A stretch of DNA of 64,000 nucleotides from Candidatus Gastranaerophilales bacterium (GCA_017560095.1 JAFYOU010000056.1:44663-108662), one strand, 5' to 3'; shown: positions 26,051 to 36,141, counted from the first letter of the stretch. The notes: a model not told the origin generated them from the sequence alone. Made by a program: numbers and translations.

Positions 26051-27873
26051 TCTTTATTTACACCATCATAAAGAGATTTTGTTTTTAATTTAATTCTTTC
26101 TTTTAAAGTTTCATCTGTTGAGTATTCCATAAATTTTTCAAAAGCGTAAATTGCATCTTTTGAATTACCTTGTGTATCAAGAATAGTGCCTAGTAAGTAA
26201 TGATAATCTGCAACGTCAAATTTTATTTTTAAAGCTTCTCTTAAATTATTAATAGCAAGATCATATTCCTTTGTTTCGTAATTGATAAGTGCTTTGTTGT
26301 AATACGCACTGTCATTTTTTGCGTTAATATCAATTAATTTATCTAAAATTGCAATTGCATCATTGTAATCTTTTAATTCATACAAAACTTGAGCATATCT
26401 TTCCAGTGCGTGAATATTGGAATTTTCAAGGTTGAGCGCTTTTTCATAATAATCTTTGGCGTACATATTCATTCCAAGAGCAAAAGAGCTATCTGCTAAT
26501 CCTAGATAAATTCTGTAATCGTCTTGATGTTTCTCTTGAAGCTTGCTTAAAATAGAGCGAGCTTTTTTTGGTTGTGCTATTTCTATGTAGTTTTGAGCCA
26601 TTTTAATTTGATTTTCAAACATGTCTTTTTGAATATCTAATGCTTGAATTTTGTTGTTGATTAGAATTTGCTCATCTGTTTTTGATAAAGTTGTATAAAT
26701 TGCATTTGCTTCTTCGAATTGACCCATCTGGGTTTTAATAATTGCAACATTATATAGTGCAACAGGATTAGTTTTATCGATATTTAAAACATCATTATAA
26801 TATTTAAGTGCGTCAGTAAACTCTGCATTGTTTTGATGAAGTCTAGCTAATGATAGTTTTGTAAAAATATCATCGGGCTTAACTTGAAGAGCTTTGGTTA
26901 ACACTTCAATTGCGTCATGGTTGTTCTCTGTTTTTTCGTATAACTTAGCTAATGCAATATATGCATTTATTGCCTGAGGGTAATTTTCAATATATGCTTC
27001 ATATTGTTCAACAGCATTTGTTATTTGGTTTTTTTGTTCATATAAAGCTGCTAAATCATATCTGATATTATGCAACTCGGGATCAAGAGCCAGGGCTTGC
27101 TTGAATGAAGTAATTGCTTCGTCAAAGTTATCTTGCTTCATTTGGGCTATACCTAGATTAGCATGACTCATTGAATCATTCTTGTTTATTCCTACTGCGC
27201 TTCTAAATGCAATTTCTGCTTTTGGATAATCTTCGTTTCTTAAAAGTGCTAAGCCATAGTTTGAATAATCTCTAAAATCACTTGGATTGTTTCTTAGTGC
27301 AAGTGCAAAATATTCAATAGCGTTTTCGTAGTCTTTTTGTTCTAGATGAATATTTGCAATTGAGCTTAAACCTTCTAAATTATTTGGGTATTCTTTTAAA
27401 AATTCATTATAAGAAGCAATTGCACCTTGATAGTCACCTAATAGATTTTTAATATTTGCAATATTAATGTGGTTATATTTGTAATCATTTATTAGTGTTT
27501 GTGCTTTCTCGTAAGCAAGTAAAGCATTTTTATAATCGTATTGTTGAGCATATAAATTGCCCAAGCTTACATATAAAAACCCATCATCTCCTCTTAAGGC
27601 GATTGCTTTATTGTAAGCTAAAATTGCTTCTTTATATTTCCCTAAATTAGCATACAGGCCAGCTAATTTTATATTTAATACTGCATCATCTGGTGAATAT
27701 TGAAGTGCTTTTATGATGTAATCGAGTGCTTTTTGTGTGTTTCCTTCTTGTTCTTGAGCGATTGCACTATTGTATAGTTTGTTAGATTGAACGCTCATTT
27801 TTGCATTTACTTGGTTAGACAATAAAGAAAGAGCAATAAGAGTGCTTGTGGTTAATATAATTTTCTTTTTCAT
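26047..27873 (-). CDS. Exported TPR-repeat protein
   Basis: This 608-residue protein starts at the ATG at 27873, which gives a normal signal peptide (MKKKIILTTSTLIALSLL, then NQVNAK). The longer frame to 27909 only adds hydrophobic residues. Behind it lie many tetratricopeptide repeats of 34 residues, with the usual A-x-Y-x-x-A and P-D/N pattern (for example YNKAIALRGDDGFLYVSLG). TPR arrays scaffold complexes, so a periplasmic or outer-membrane assembly role is likely. It heads an operon with the small exported protein and the YkgJ-like protein, and is divergent from another exported TPR gene. Confidence 0.85.
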   Translation of the reverse strand: MKKKIILTTSTLIALSLLSNQVNAKMSVQSNKLYNSAIAQEQEGNTQKALDYIIKALQYSPDDAVLNIKLAGLYANLGKYKEAILAYNKAIALRGDDGFLYVSLGNLYAQQYDYKNALLAYEKAQTLINDYKYNHINIANIKNLLGDYQGAIASYNEFLKEYPNNLEGLSSIANIHLEQKDYENAIEYFALALRNNPSDFRDYSNYGLALLRNEDYPKAEIAFRSAVGINKNDSMSHANLGIAQMKQDNFDEAITSFKQALALDPELHNIRYDLAALYEQKNQITNAVEQYEAYIENYPQAINAYIALAKLYEKTENNHDAIEVLTKALQVKPDDIFTKLSLARLHQNNAEFTDALKYYNDVLNIDKTNPVALYNVAIIKTQMGQFEEANAIYTTLSKTDEQILINNKIQALDIQKDMFENQIKMAQNYIEIAQPKKARSILSKLQEKHQDDYRIYLGLADSSFALGMNMYAKDYYEKALNLENSNIHALERYAQVLYELKDYNDAIAILDKLIDINAKNDSAYYNKALINYETKEYDLAINNLREALKIKFDVADYHYLLGTILDTQGNSKDAIYAFEKFMEYSTDETLKERIKLKTKSLYDGVNKE

Positions 27874-27997
27874 ATTTAATATTATTAAACTTATAAGCAT
27901 AAAATGCAACTATTAAAATTTATAACAATAACTAAATGTATATTTATTTTCACGGGGTTTTATAATAAAATAAGTACATATTATATGAGGTAGAATT

Positions 27998-30064
27998 TTG
28001 CAGTTTAAAAAGATACTAAGACTTGGTGTTTTTCTTTTTTTATCACTATCTTTGTTTTTAAGTGCGCATGGCGTTGAAAAAATTAATGAAATAGACACTA
28101 TTAGAGCAGAGCTATCTTTTATTAGAGATAAAAATTCTCCAGATTATATTAAAGCCAAGCAAAAGCTAGATAAAATAATAAAAAAACAAAAAATTGATTA
28201 TTCAAATCAGGCACGTTTTGTTGATGTGCATAGATTAATTTCAGAACAAAAATATAATAGTGCTGTATATGAGCTAAATGATTTAATTGAGCTAGGCTTT
28301 GAAATTAGCAAGTGTAATGAGTTGCTTGGCGATATTAGTTATAGAATGCAAAATTCTTCAAAAAAAACTGCTCAATATTTTAAGCTTGCAATAAAATATG
28401 ATTCTGAAAATACTGAAGCTTTATACAAGCTTGCAAAATTATATTTAATTGAAAAAAAGAATATTTTAGCTATTGAATATCTTAAACAAACTATTGAAAG
28501 TACAAATGAATATAATTTTTTGCATGAAATTAAAGATTTAATTTTAAACAATATTACTCCTCAAAATAAATATGAAGCAAATAATTTATATGAGGCTTTG
28601 GCAAGTGCATATTTCAAATTAGGATATAAAAATAAATGCTACAATGCTCTATCCAAGGCTATACAGATTAATCCTAAAGATATTTATTTAAAGTATCATT
28701 TGTCTGGCATGCTTTTTGATGATAATGAAAATGATTATGCAATGGCGCTTTTGGATTCTATATTATCTGAAAATCCAAGCGATTCACAAATTAAAAACTT
28801 AAAAGCAAAAATATTATTAAAAAAGGGTTATGCGATAGATGCATATGAACAATATCTTGAAATTTTATCAGAATTTCCTTATTCAAAACAAGCAAAATAT
28901 GGAATATATAAAATTTACAAAAATAAATTAAAACCTAATGAGATATTAAAAAAAGTTTACTCGTTTGATGCGTCTTACAGTCCTTCTATTAAGGAAATAT
29001 ATGCCTTTTCTGAACTTTTGTATGAAATGAATGATGTAAATGGTGCACAAAATTTTGAAAAGTATGCTAAACATTTAGAAGAAATGGAACAAGAAAAAAA
29101 TCGTTTAGCTTTAGCTCAACAAGAAAAAGAAAAAAAAGAAAAAGAATTACAATTAAACCAAGAAAAACAACAGCAGGTAAAAAACGAGAAAGCTGAGCTT
29201 CTTGCAAAAAAAATAGTACCAACAACAAAAAAAGAAGAAAAAAGTAAGCAATTAGTTAAAAAAAATGCACCAAAAAAAGATAAAGCTGAAAATAAAATTT
29301 CAAAAAAAGAACCCGTAAAAGAAACTCCAAAAAAAGAAACTAAAAATGTTGAAAAAATAAAGCAAATTAAAAAAACTCCTGTAATAAAAACAAAAAAATA
29401 TTTGGAATTAAATGAAGTTGCAAAAAAATATCTTTCTATGGAACCAAAAACAGCGCAAAATTATCTTGCGGCTGCAAACACATATAGACAGATGAATGAA
29501 CAAGAAATTGCACTTAAATATTATAAAGAAGCAATGAAGCTTGATCCAACAAATTCTGATATATATTACAATATTGGATTGGTTGAACTAGAGTTAAATT
29601 GTGCTACTGAAGCAAAGATTAATCTTGAAAAAGCAATTAATTTGGATACGGAAAATTCTAAAGCCAAAAATTTACTTGCTTTTGTTAATCAAAAAATTAT
29701 TACAGAAGCTATTAATAGTGCATATAATTATTATGAAAACAAAGATTATATTACTGCCTTTGAAATAATCGATAGTGAGCTTAAAAATTATCCTAAAAAT
29801 GCGCAATTATATTATTATCGAGGTTTAATTTGTTCTGCTATGGATAGAAATGCAGCTTCGATTATTGATTTTCAAAAAGCAATTGAGATTGACGCTTCGT
29901 ATTATATGGCGTATTATCAATTAGGTAAAACTTATGAAAAAATAAGTGACGAAAGAAGTGCATTAGTTGCTTATGAACAATTTTTATCAATTGAGCCAGA
30001 TGAAAAAGAGCTTGTTGATGAAATACAAAAAAAAGTTATTAGTCTTGGTGCTAAGTATTATTAG
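27998..30064 (+). CDS. Exported TPR protein with Lys-rich linker
   Basis: In this 688-residue protein the TTG at 27998, preceded by GAGG seven bases upstream, gives a good signal peptide (MQFKKILRLGVFLFLSLSLFLSAHG). TPR units fill residues about 60-330 and 470-680. Between them lies an almost uncharged-free stretch of Lys/Glu-rich repeats (KKETPKKETKNVEK-like, about 370-460), probably a flexible or coiled linker. It is divergent from the TPR gene at 26047; a TATAAT at 27961-27966 could serve it. kdsB follows 12 bases after, so the pair may be co-transcribed, hinting at envelope assembly. Confidence 0.85.
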   Translation: MQFKKILRLGVFLFLSLSLFLSAHGVEKINEIDTIRAELSFIRDKNSPDYIKAKQKLDKIIKKQKIDYSNQARFVDVHRLISEQKYNSAVYELNDLIELGFEISKCNELLGDISYRMQNSSKKTAQYFKLAIKYDSENTEALYKLAKLYLIEKKNILAIEYLKQTIESTNEYNFLHEIKDLILNNITPQNKYEANNLYEALASAYFKLGYKNKCYNALSKAIQINPKDIYLKYHLSGMLFDDNENDYAMALLDSILSENPSDSQIKNLKAKILLKKGYAIDAYEQYLEILSEFPYSKQAKYGIYKIYKNKLKPNEILKKVYSFDASYSPSIKEIYAFSELLYEMNDVNGAQNFEKYAKHLEEMEQEKNRLALAQQEKEKKEKELQLNQEKQQQVKNEKAELLAKKIVPTTKKEEKSKQLVKKNAPKKDKAENKISKKEPVKETPKKETKNVEKIKQIKKTPVIKTKKYLELNEVAKKYLSMEPKTAQNYLAAANTYRQMNEQEIALKYYKEAMKLDPTNSDIYYNIGLVELELNCATEAKINLEKAINLDTENSKAKNLLAFVNQKIITEAINSAYNYYENKDYITAFEIIDSELKNYPKNAQLYYYRGLICSAMDRNAASIIDFQKAIEIDASYYMAYYQLGKTYEKISDERSALVAYEQFLSIEPDEKELVDEIQKKVISLGAKYY

Positions 30065-30076
30065 AAAGAAATTAAT

Positions 30077-30805
30077 ATGAAAAAAATTGCTATTGTGATA
30101 CCTGCTCGTTATGGTTCTTCAAGGTTGCCTGCAAAACCTTTGTTGGAAGTTAATAATAAAACCATTATTCAGTATGTATATGAAGCTGCTTGTAAATCAA
30201 AGTTAGCAAGTGATGTCATTGTTGCAACAGATGATATGCGAATATACCAAGCTGTAATAAATTTTGGCGGAAAATGCGAAATGACCAATCCAAATCATCA
30301 GTGTGGCTCAGATAGAATTTCTGAGGTTGCGAATAGACATGATTATGAATATATTTTGAATTTACAAGGTGATGAACCTCAAATTACTCCAGAAGTTATT
30401 GATTTAGCAATCAAGGCATTAATAGAGGATGAAGAGGCTGACATTTCAACATTGGTCAGAGAAATAATAGATGAAGAGCAAATTAATAATCCAAATTGCG
30501 TTAAATGTGTTTTTGATAAAAATTATAATGCTCTTTACTTTTCAAGATGTCCAATTCCATTTGCAAGAAACAAAGGCGAAGCGCCATATTATGCTCACAT
30601 AGGTATTTATGGTTATAAAAAAGAATCGTTAATTAAAATGACTCAAATGCCTCAAAGTTATCTTGAAAAACAAGAAAGTTTAGAGCAACTTAGAGCATTG
30701 CAAAATGGAATGAAAATCAAAGTTGCTGTTACCGACTTAAATCCTACAGGTATAGATACAATTGAAGATTATGAAAAATTTAAAAAAATAATGGAAACAA
30801 ATTAA
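30077..30805 (+). CDS. kdsB: CMP-Kdo synthetase
   Basis: KdsB activates Kdo with CTP to form CMP-Kdo for the inner core of lipopolysaccharide. The 242 residues show the family start (VIPARYGSSRLPAKPL), the VATDD strand, the NLQGDEPQI metal and nucleotide site, YFSRCPIPF, and HIGIYGYKKESL. It follows the TPR gene by 12 bases and overlaps the convergent LptD-like gene by four bases at its 3' end. Its presence, with that neighbour, indicates an LPS-bearing outer membrane. Confidence 0.95.
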   Translation: MKKIAIVIPARYGSSRLPAKPLLEVNNKTIIQYVYEAACKSKLASDVIVATDDMRIYQAVINFGGKCEMTNPNHQCGSDRISEVANRHDYEYILNLQGDEPQITPEVIDLAIKALIEDEEADISTLVREIIDEEQINNPNCVKCVFDKNYNALYFSRCPIPFARNKGEAPYYAHIGIYGYKKESLIKMTQMPQSYLEKQESLEQLRALQNGMKIKVAVTDLNPTGIDTIEDYEKFKKIMETN

Positions 30806-32817
30806 ATGTTTTCAGGTTTTTCGATTTTTACACGCTTAGCATGCTTGTAAAAATCCCTTTTTTCAACCTTTCCGTCAATATCTTTTGTTGTTAATTTTTC
30901 AAAAGTTATTTTAGAATTTTCTGAACCAACTAGGAACATAAAATTCAAATGGGCGATATCTCGAACGAAGTCATAAGAAAGTGCTAGTTTTAAATCTTTT
31001 GGACCTGTAACCACGTAAAAACGACACTCAGTAAGTAAATCTTCTTGGTAATTGTCTTTCATTGGTGTTATGAATAATCTGAAACCAAGCGCAAACTTGT
31101 CATTAAAATGAAATTTTTCATTTAATGTGATTGTTGATTTGCCGTAACGATATACGTCAAATCTAAAAGGAGTTTCTCCGTGCATGCCTGTTAGGAAATA
31201 GCCGATACTTTGTTCCCATCTTTTTAATCTTGTTGTTAATTGTGGGCCAATTCTAATTATTCCATGTGTTTCTCCTGACCCATAAACTGTTGCTGCTCCT
31301 TGAGATACACCACTTAAGAGCATTGTAAAATCTTGCTCTTTATTTTTGTATCTGTATAATTCTTTTTTTAATTCAGCCATGTAACGAAATCTTGTTGTCG
31401 AATATGCGTCTTCTTGGTCTTCTTTTGAATAATCACTAAATATACCCGCATAGAAACCATTGCTAAAGTATGCATCTAAATCTTTGATTCTATAACTTTT
31501 TAAATATTGTAATTGACCAGCATAGCCTGAACGTCTTGCACCCATGAAACCTTCTGGCATGTAGGCATGTCGACCAAAGGTAAAACTAAGATTTGGGGCA
31601 AGCTGATATTTACCACGTACAACTAGATTTTCAGAAGCTGTATTCCAGCCTCCGTCTATCATTCCGCTTCTTGCTCGATATCTAGCTATTGCGCCTACTC
31701 CTGCTTCACTATCTTTATATGCTAAAACTGGCATTAATTTTAATGTATGACCTTTTGGCATTCTGAATAACATTCCATAGCCGATATATGTGCCAAAATT
31801 TCTTAAGTTACCAGCTTCTGGCATATCTACTTCTGTAATTTGGCGGCTCTTGTCAGAAAGTATTTCGATATCTGAATTTCTTATTATTTTATGATTATTA
31901 TAGTAAATATTAGAGCCTTTTAATAATAAAGAGTTGTGGTCTTTGTAGCTTGTTATTTGAATTTCTTTAACATCAATTTTATAGGATTGCTTTACTTGTT
32001 TATCTGAATCGCTTTGCGGGAATGTTGCTTTTTCAAAAAATGGGTTTCGAATCATGTTGTCTAGATGCATAAAACCACTGCTTTTAAACATGAAATCTTT
32101 TTTTTGATCACTTTTTAATATGCCATTAAGCATTTGTATATCATTTTCAATCAAATAGCCTTCTTGAGCTGTAACTATAAAAGAGAAGGCGTTTAGTGTT
32201 GGATTATCCATTAATATATTTTGTTCGTTTAAATCGATTATTAGCGACTGCCCTTGCATTTCTGTGCCGTTTTTAATAACTCTTACGTTGCCATTTAATT
32301 TCAGAGTTTGGGCTGCTTTGTCTAATATGGCTTCGTTTGCCTTTAAACTAACACCTTGAGCTTTTGCAATTATTTCTACATTGTCTTTTGCGTATATATT
32401 GCCTTCTTCATCATTATATGTAACTTTGTTTGCATTAATTAAAAATTTGTTTTTTTCATCAATCGTTGTGTCGTTTTCTTGAAATGTGGATTTATCAAGA
32501 TTGGTAGTTGATTCTACGTATTCTGAATTATTTTCTTCTTTAATTTCTTTGTCTTCGCTTATTTTGTTTTTTTTCTTTTTTCTAAAAAAATTATCAATTT
32601 TTTGTACAAGATCATTTTGGGTTTCGATTGTATCAAAATCTGCACCTTCGTAAATTGTTGAAAAAGAATCTTCTTTGTCGGTATTGTTTTCAGAAGTATT
32701 GTTTATAGTGTTTGCTTTAATTACATCATATGCTGCAAAAGAAGCATTGAAATTTAGATTAATTAACAATGCTGTGAAAAAAAATAATAAAATTGTTTTT
32801 TTTGTGCCTACCAACAA
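30802..32817 (-). CDS. lptD: LptD/OstA-like LPS-assembly outer-membrane protein
   Basis: This 671-residue protein has a signal peptide (to about ASFAAYD) and an acidic low-complexity stretch. An OstA/LptA-type beta-jellyroll domain follows (residues about 130-230: INANKVTYNDEEGNIYAKD, NVRVIKNG), then a region with barrel-like strands (KLMPVLAYKD, LSFTFGRHAY). LptD inserts LPS into the outer leaflet. The protein is somewhat shorter than E. coli LptD and lacks its conserved cysteines. The start is a TTG with AGGGG upstream. Convergence with kdsB supports an LPS role; the C-terminus is not as clear. Confidence 0.7.
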   Translation of the reverse strand: MLVGTKKTILLFFFTALLINLNFNASFAAYDVIKANTINNTSENNTDKEDSFSTIYEGADFDTIETQNDLVQKIDNFFRKKKKNKISEDKEIKEENNSEYVESTTNLDKSTFQENDTTIDEKNKFLINANKVTYNDEEGNIYAKDNVEIIAKAQGVSLKANEAILDKAAQTLKLNGNVRVIKNGTEMQGQSLIIDLNEQNILMDNPTLNAFSFIVTAQEGYLIENDIQMLNGILKSDQKKDFMFKSSGFMHLDNMIRNPFFEKATFPQSDSDKQVKQSYKIDVKEIQITSYKDHNSLLLKGSNIYYNNHKIIRNSDIEILSDKSRQITEVDMPEAGNLRNFGTYIGYGMLFRMPKGHTLKLMPVLAYKDSEAGVGAIARYRARSGMIDGGWNTASENLVVRGKYQLAPNLSFTFGRHAYMPEGFMGARRSGYAGQLQYLKSYRIKDLDAYFSNGFYAGIFSDYSKEDQEDAYSTTRFRYMAELKKELYRYKNKEQDFTMLLSGVSQGAATVYGSGETHGIIRIGPQLTTRLKRWEQSIGYFLTGMHGETPFRFDVYRYGKSTITLNEKFHFNDKFALGFRLFITPMKDNYQEDLLTECRFYVVTGPKDLKLALSYDFVRDIAHLNFMFLVGSENSKITFEKLTTKDIDGKVEKRDFYKHAKRVKIEKPENI

Positions 32818-32870
32818 TATTCCCCTGAGATTATATTTATAATTTACATCAAAAAAAATGCCAATACAAA

Positions 32871-34028
32871 CTATCTAATAAAATTTAATGGATTTACCGG
32901 ATTACCGTTTTGGCGAACTTCAAAGTGCAAGTGTGGTCCTGTAGAATAGCCAGTTGTGCCAATTTTACCAATTACTGCACCTTTTGCAACATTTGCTCCT
33001 TGTTTTGCAATTGTTGTTGACATATGCGCATATAATGTTGTGGTTGGAAGTCCTCCGATTTTGCCGTGATCAATAATTACAACTTTTCCATATCCGCTAT
33101 ACCAGCCTACAAAAATTACTCTTCCTGAGTTTGCGGCTATAATTGGAGTTCCATATGGAGCACCTATATCAATACCTGAATGGAATATTCTTCTTTTGAA
33201 TATTGGATGTATTCTGGAACCAAAAGGAGAAGTTATTCTTCCAGGTACTGGTCGTGCAAAAGTGCTTGCAATGTTAACAGTTGTGCCAACTTTTTCTGTT
33301 TTTTTAGCTTCTTGGTTAATCATTTGAGAAATTGCTTTGGATTGTTTTGCTAAATCTCTTTCTGCTTTTTCCCAAGTAGCCCTGTCTGTTTTAAGTTTTT
33401 GGATAAGTTTTTCATTTTTAGTAATTGCATCTTGAATATCTTCTTGTTGACGGTTAATAGTAGCAATTGAAGCTTCAAGATTCTTTTTTTGAATTTCTAT
33501 TTTTCTTTTTAAAGTTAAGATTTCGCGAGCGACAGTTTTTGTTTCATGTAATTTCTTTTTATCATATTGAATTACCATATTTTCAAAATATAACCTGTCT
33601 AAAAATGCGTTTATATCATCCGAGCTTAAAAGAAAATCTATATAATTACTTCTTTTATGTTTATATATTTGAACAATTCTTTTTGAAGTATATGACAAAT
33701 GTTTTCTATGATTTACAAGAAGAGTTTCAAGTTTCTTTTCCAAATTAAACATTTCGTTTTTGGTGTTGTTGTATTGTTTTTTGTTTCTTTGAAGACTGTG
33801 TTCATTATATTCTAGTTTTTGTTGGTTTTTATATAATTTATTGGTTTCAATTTTTTCAAGAAGTTTTAATTTTTTAATTTCTTTTTTTGCTTGTCCCATC
33901 TGAGTTTCAATATCAGTTTTTTTAATTGATGCAGTGCTTTCTGCGTGCGAAACAGCAAAAAATGAGCATAAAATATATGCTATAACTAATAATTTCATTA
34001 TTTTGTTTTTGAAATTAAATAAAGACAT
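32871..34028 (-). CDS. EnvC-like murein hydrolase (M23 peptidase)
   Basis: This 385-residue protein has a signal peptide ([17 protein letters not shown]), two long coiled-coil stretches (about 30-230, as in EnvC), and a C-terminal LytM/M23 domain. That domain keeps all zinc ligands, HSGID and GPHLHFEV, plus YAHM, so unlike many activator EnvC proteins it should be catalytic on peptidoglycan cross-links. The ATG at 34028 is used here; the ATG at 33998, directly before the signal peptide, is an alternative, and neither has a convincing ribosome site. A 35-residue membrane peptide lies just upstream in the same direction, suggesting a cell-wall or division unit. Confidence 0.88.
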   Translation of the reverse strand: MSLFNFKNKIMKLLVIAYILCSFFAVSHAESTASIKKTDIETQMGQAKKEIKKLKLLEKIETNKLYKNQQKLEYNEHSLQRNKKQYNNTKNEMFNLEKKLETLLVNHRKHLSYTSKRIVQIYKHKRSNYIDFLLSSDDINAFLDRLYFENMVIQYDKKKLHETKTVAREILTLKRKIEIQKKNLEASIATINRQQEDIQDAITKNEKLIQKLKTDRATWEKAERDLAKQSKAISQMINQEAKKTEKVGTTVNIASTFARPVPGRITSPFGSRIHPIFKRRIFHSGIDIGAPYGTPIIAANSGRVIFVGWYSGYGKVVIIDHGKIGGLPTTTLYAHMSTTIAKQGANVAKGAVIGKIGTTGYSTGPHLHFEVRQNGNPVNPLNFIR

Positions 34029-34034
34029 GATTAA

Positions 34035-34142
34035 CTATTGAAATAAAACGCTAACGACAACTCCGATACCTAGCATCCATATGATTACAAATATAGATAA
34101 AAACGCAACTATTATTTTTCTGTGCTTTCTAAAAAATTCCAT
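34035..34142 (-). CDS. 35-residue single-span membrane peptide
   Basis: A short frame encodes MEFFRKHRKIIVAF then a hydrophobic stretch rich in Ile, Val and Leu, ending SVLFQ. That makes one transmembrane helix with a basic N-terminus, in the positive-inside sense. AGGTG lies about five bases before the ATG, and its stop is six bases before the M23 peptidase start. Such a good fit of ribosome site, topology and spacing argues that it is a real gene, missed by length cut-offs. Its function is unknown; a partner or anchor of the peptidase is a guess. Confidence 0.5.
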   Translation of the reverse strand: MEFFRKHRKIIVAFLSIFVIIWMLGIGVVVSVLFQ

Positions 34143-34205
34143 TTTTACACCTATTTTCTCTATGACAATATAATATCAAAAATCAATTTAAATGTACAAT
34201 TTAAC

Positions 34206-36011
34206 TTAATTATTTAACATACAGCCTTTATCAGATGCATCTATGCTCCCGTCGAAATTGTTGTCAATTCCATCATAGCATGAATTGATTGATTCCAGTC
34301 CTTCTGCCCTTGGAATCGAAAACAAGAACTTTTTATCAATTAAATTAAATAAATACAAAAAATAGTCTTTGTATAGTAAAGAAAGGTTCTCGTTATTTAT
34401 TACAATTATGTTTTCGTCATTTTTATAAAAACCGTTTTTTGAAAAGTTGCAGCTTCCTAATATCAATATTTTTTCGTCTATTACTATTGTTTTTTCATGG
34501 TTTTTTCCGCCCCAATTTTCTATGGCTACTAATATATTGTTTTTTCTTAGTTTATCGACTCTTTCTTTGAAATTCATTGCACCTGTGGCGTCAAGAATTA
34601 TTAAAATTTCAACCCCTCTTTTTCTTGCTTGTATTAAATCTTTTATGATATCTTTGTCTGTTAAATAAAAAGCTGATATATAAATTGAATCTGTAGAATT
34701 CTTTATCAAATCAGATATAACATCATGATAAATGTTATCTTTTGGAGAAAAATAAACATTGATATCGGACTCAAAATTGGGTAAATTTTTCTTCTTTGTT
34801 GAAAAATTTGAGTTGTACATTTGTTCAAATTCTTGTTTGTATCTTTGAATAATTTTTTTATCTTTAATAAAAGCAACTAAGTTAGCATTATATCCTCCAC
34901 TTCCTGTTACTGATATATTTGCAGAGCCCGTCATCACAAGGCGATTGTCAAAAATAAAGAACTTGTTGTGCATAAACGAGGTTGATTTATCTAGGGTTGC
35001 ATTAAATTCTTTTATAAATTTGAAATGCATTTCATGTTTGTAATTTTCATCATTACTTGAGTCACTCACAACTCTTATTTTGATATTTCTATTTTTGGCA
35101 TGTAAAAGTGCGTTATATATTTCTTCCTGATCACCAAATTCGTATAACGCTATGTCGATAGTTTCTTTTGAGTTATTTATTTCATCAATTAGGCGTTTTG
35201 CGAATTCCGTTTTGGGGCTTTTGCTTGGTTTTTTATGCTCAAGTGGATTTATAAAATATAAATCAATATTTTTGAAATTTTTAAAAAATGAAGTCTTGTA
35301 TATCTTCTTGCTTTTAGGGATGTTTAATTTTTGATATGTTTTTTCAAGAATTATATCCGAACATTTTTTGCAATAAACATTATTGGAAAGGATTGCTTCA
35401 TTTTTTGAAAGTATTTTAATTTTTTTACTTTCTTTTATATGTTCGCAATTTAATTTATGAATAACATTTGTGTTTATATTTTTTAAAAGAAAGATTTGAT
35501 TTGGAGTTTCGGAAATATTGTTGTAAATTTGTTTGATTTTTAGATGTAAATTATGTTTTTTGTTATTCTGGGTTTCGCTAATAAAGCCTAATCCGTTTTT
35601 TAATAATAAATTTGAATATTTTTGTTTATTGATAATAATATCTACTTTGCAAATTTCATTTTTTAGGCATGGGCTTCTTTGGATATATGCTTCTCTATTT
35701 AAAAGTTGCTCTTCTGCCCATAATTTAGCTATATATCCAATTTTTAAGAGCTCTTTTTCTGATATATTTAATTTTTTGGCATACATATTGGAATATTCAT
35801 CACTTGTAGCTTTGAACGAGATTGCATCTTTTAATTTAACTGTTTCATTTTTATCAATTTTATTGTTTTTATTAAAATCTATAATGAACTCATCTGCCTC
35901 AATTACGTTTAAAATCTTACATTTGGTAGGTTTTTCAAAAGATGAAAATGTGCAAATCGAAAGTATGAATATAAAAAGTAATATAGATATTTTCTTGGTT
36001 TTGTTTTTCAT
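34206..36011 (-). CDS. Secreted phospholipase-D superfamily protein, multi-domain
   Basis: This 601-residue protein has a signal peptide (1-25), then a region reminiscent of staphylococcal-nuclease folds (about 30-145). A small zinc-knuckle-like motif follows (H185, C189, H191, C214, C217), then two PLD halves: H348-K350-D355 (MHNKFFIFDNR) and H505-K507-D512 (NHEKTIVIDEK). The last 25 residues carry CYDGIDNNFDGSID with a second Cys, a calcium-type loop seen in bacterial surface proteins such as MopE. Both HKD motifs are intact, so it should be active on a phosphodiester: nucleic acid or lipid. Divergent from rplS. Confidence 0.75.
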   Translation of the reverse strand: MKNKTKKISILLFIFILSICTFSSFEKPTKCKILNVIEADEFIIDFNKNNKIDKNETVKLKDAISFKATSDEYSNMYAKKLNISEKELLKIGYIAKLWAEEQLLNREAYIQRSPCLKNEICKVDIIINKQKYSNLLLKNGLGFISETQNNKKHNLHLKIKQIYNNISETPNQIFLLKNINTNVIHKLNCEHIKESKKIKILSKNEAILSNNVYCKKCSDIILEKTYQKLNIPKSKKIYKTSFFKNFKNIDLYFINPLEHKKPSKSPKTEFAKRLIDEINNSKETIDIALYEFGDQEEIYNALLHAKNRNIKIRVVSDSSNDENYKHEMHFKFIKEFNATLDKSTSFMHNKFFIFDNRLVMTGSANISVTGSGGYNANLVAFIKDKKIIQRYKQEFEQMYNSNFSTKKKNLPNFESDINVYFSPKDNIYHDVISDLIKNSTDSIYISAFYLTDKDIIKDLIQARKRGVEILIILDATGAMNFKERVDKLRKNNILVAIENWGGKNHEKTIVIDEKILILGSCNFSKNGFYKNDENIIVINNENLSLLYKDYFLYLFNLIDKKFLFSIPRAEGLESINSCYDGIDNNFDGSIDASDKGCMLNN

Positions 36012-36046
36012 ATTCTAATTATCACAAGAATTGATTTAAAATTAAT

Positions 36047-36060
36047 TTTTGTTAACAAAA
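36047..36060. promoter_or_regulatory. Perfect 14-bp palindrome between divergent genes
   Basis: TTTTGTTAACAAAA is a perfect inverted repeat in the 90-base gap between the secreted PLD gene and rplS. Similar TTTTGTAACAAAA-like strings occur at 48609-48621 before fliP and at 61060-61073 before rpsL. It may be an operator, but low-complexity DNA yields such palindromes by chance. Confidence 0.3.
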
Positions 36061-36141
36061 GTTTACTCAAACTACTTGTTTATTAATTTTGTTTAATATA
36101 TTATGGAATATGCTAGAACAACTAACAAAAAGGGTAAGAAA

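Noticed and set aside
27913-28098. Minus-strand frame between the TPR genes
   Set aside because: It runs antisense over the signal peptide of the TPR gene at 27998 and has no ribosome site.
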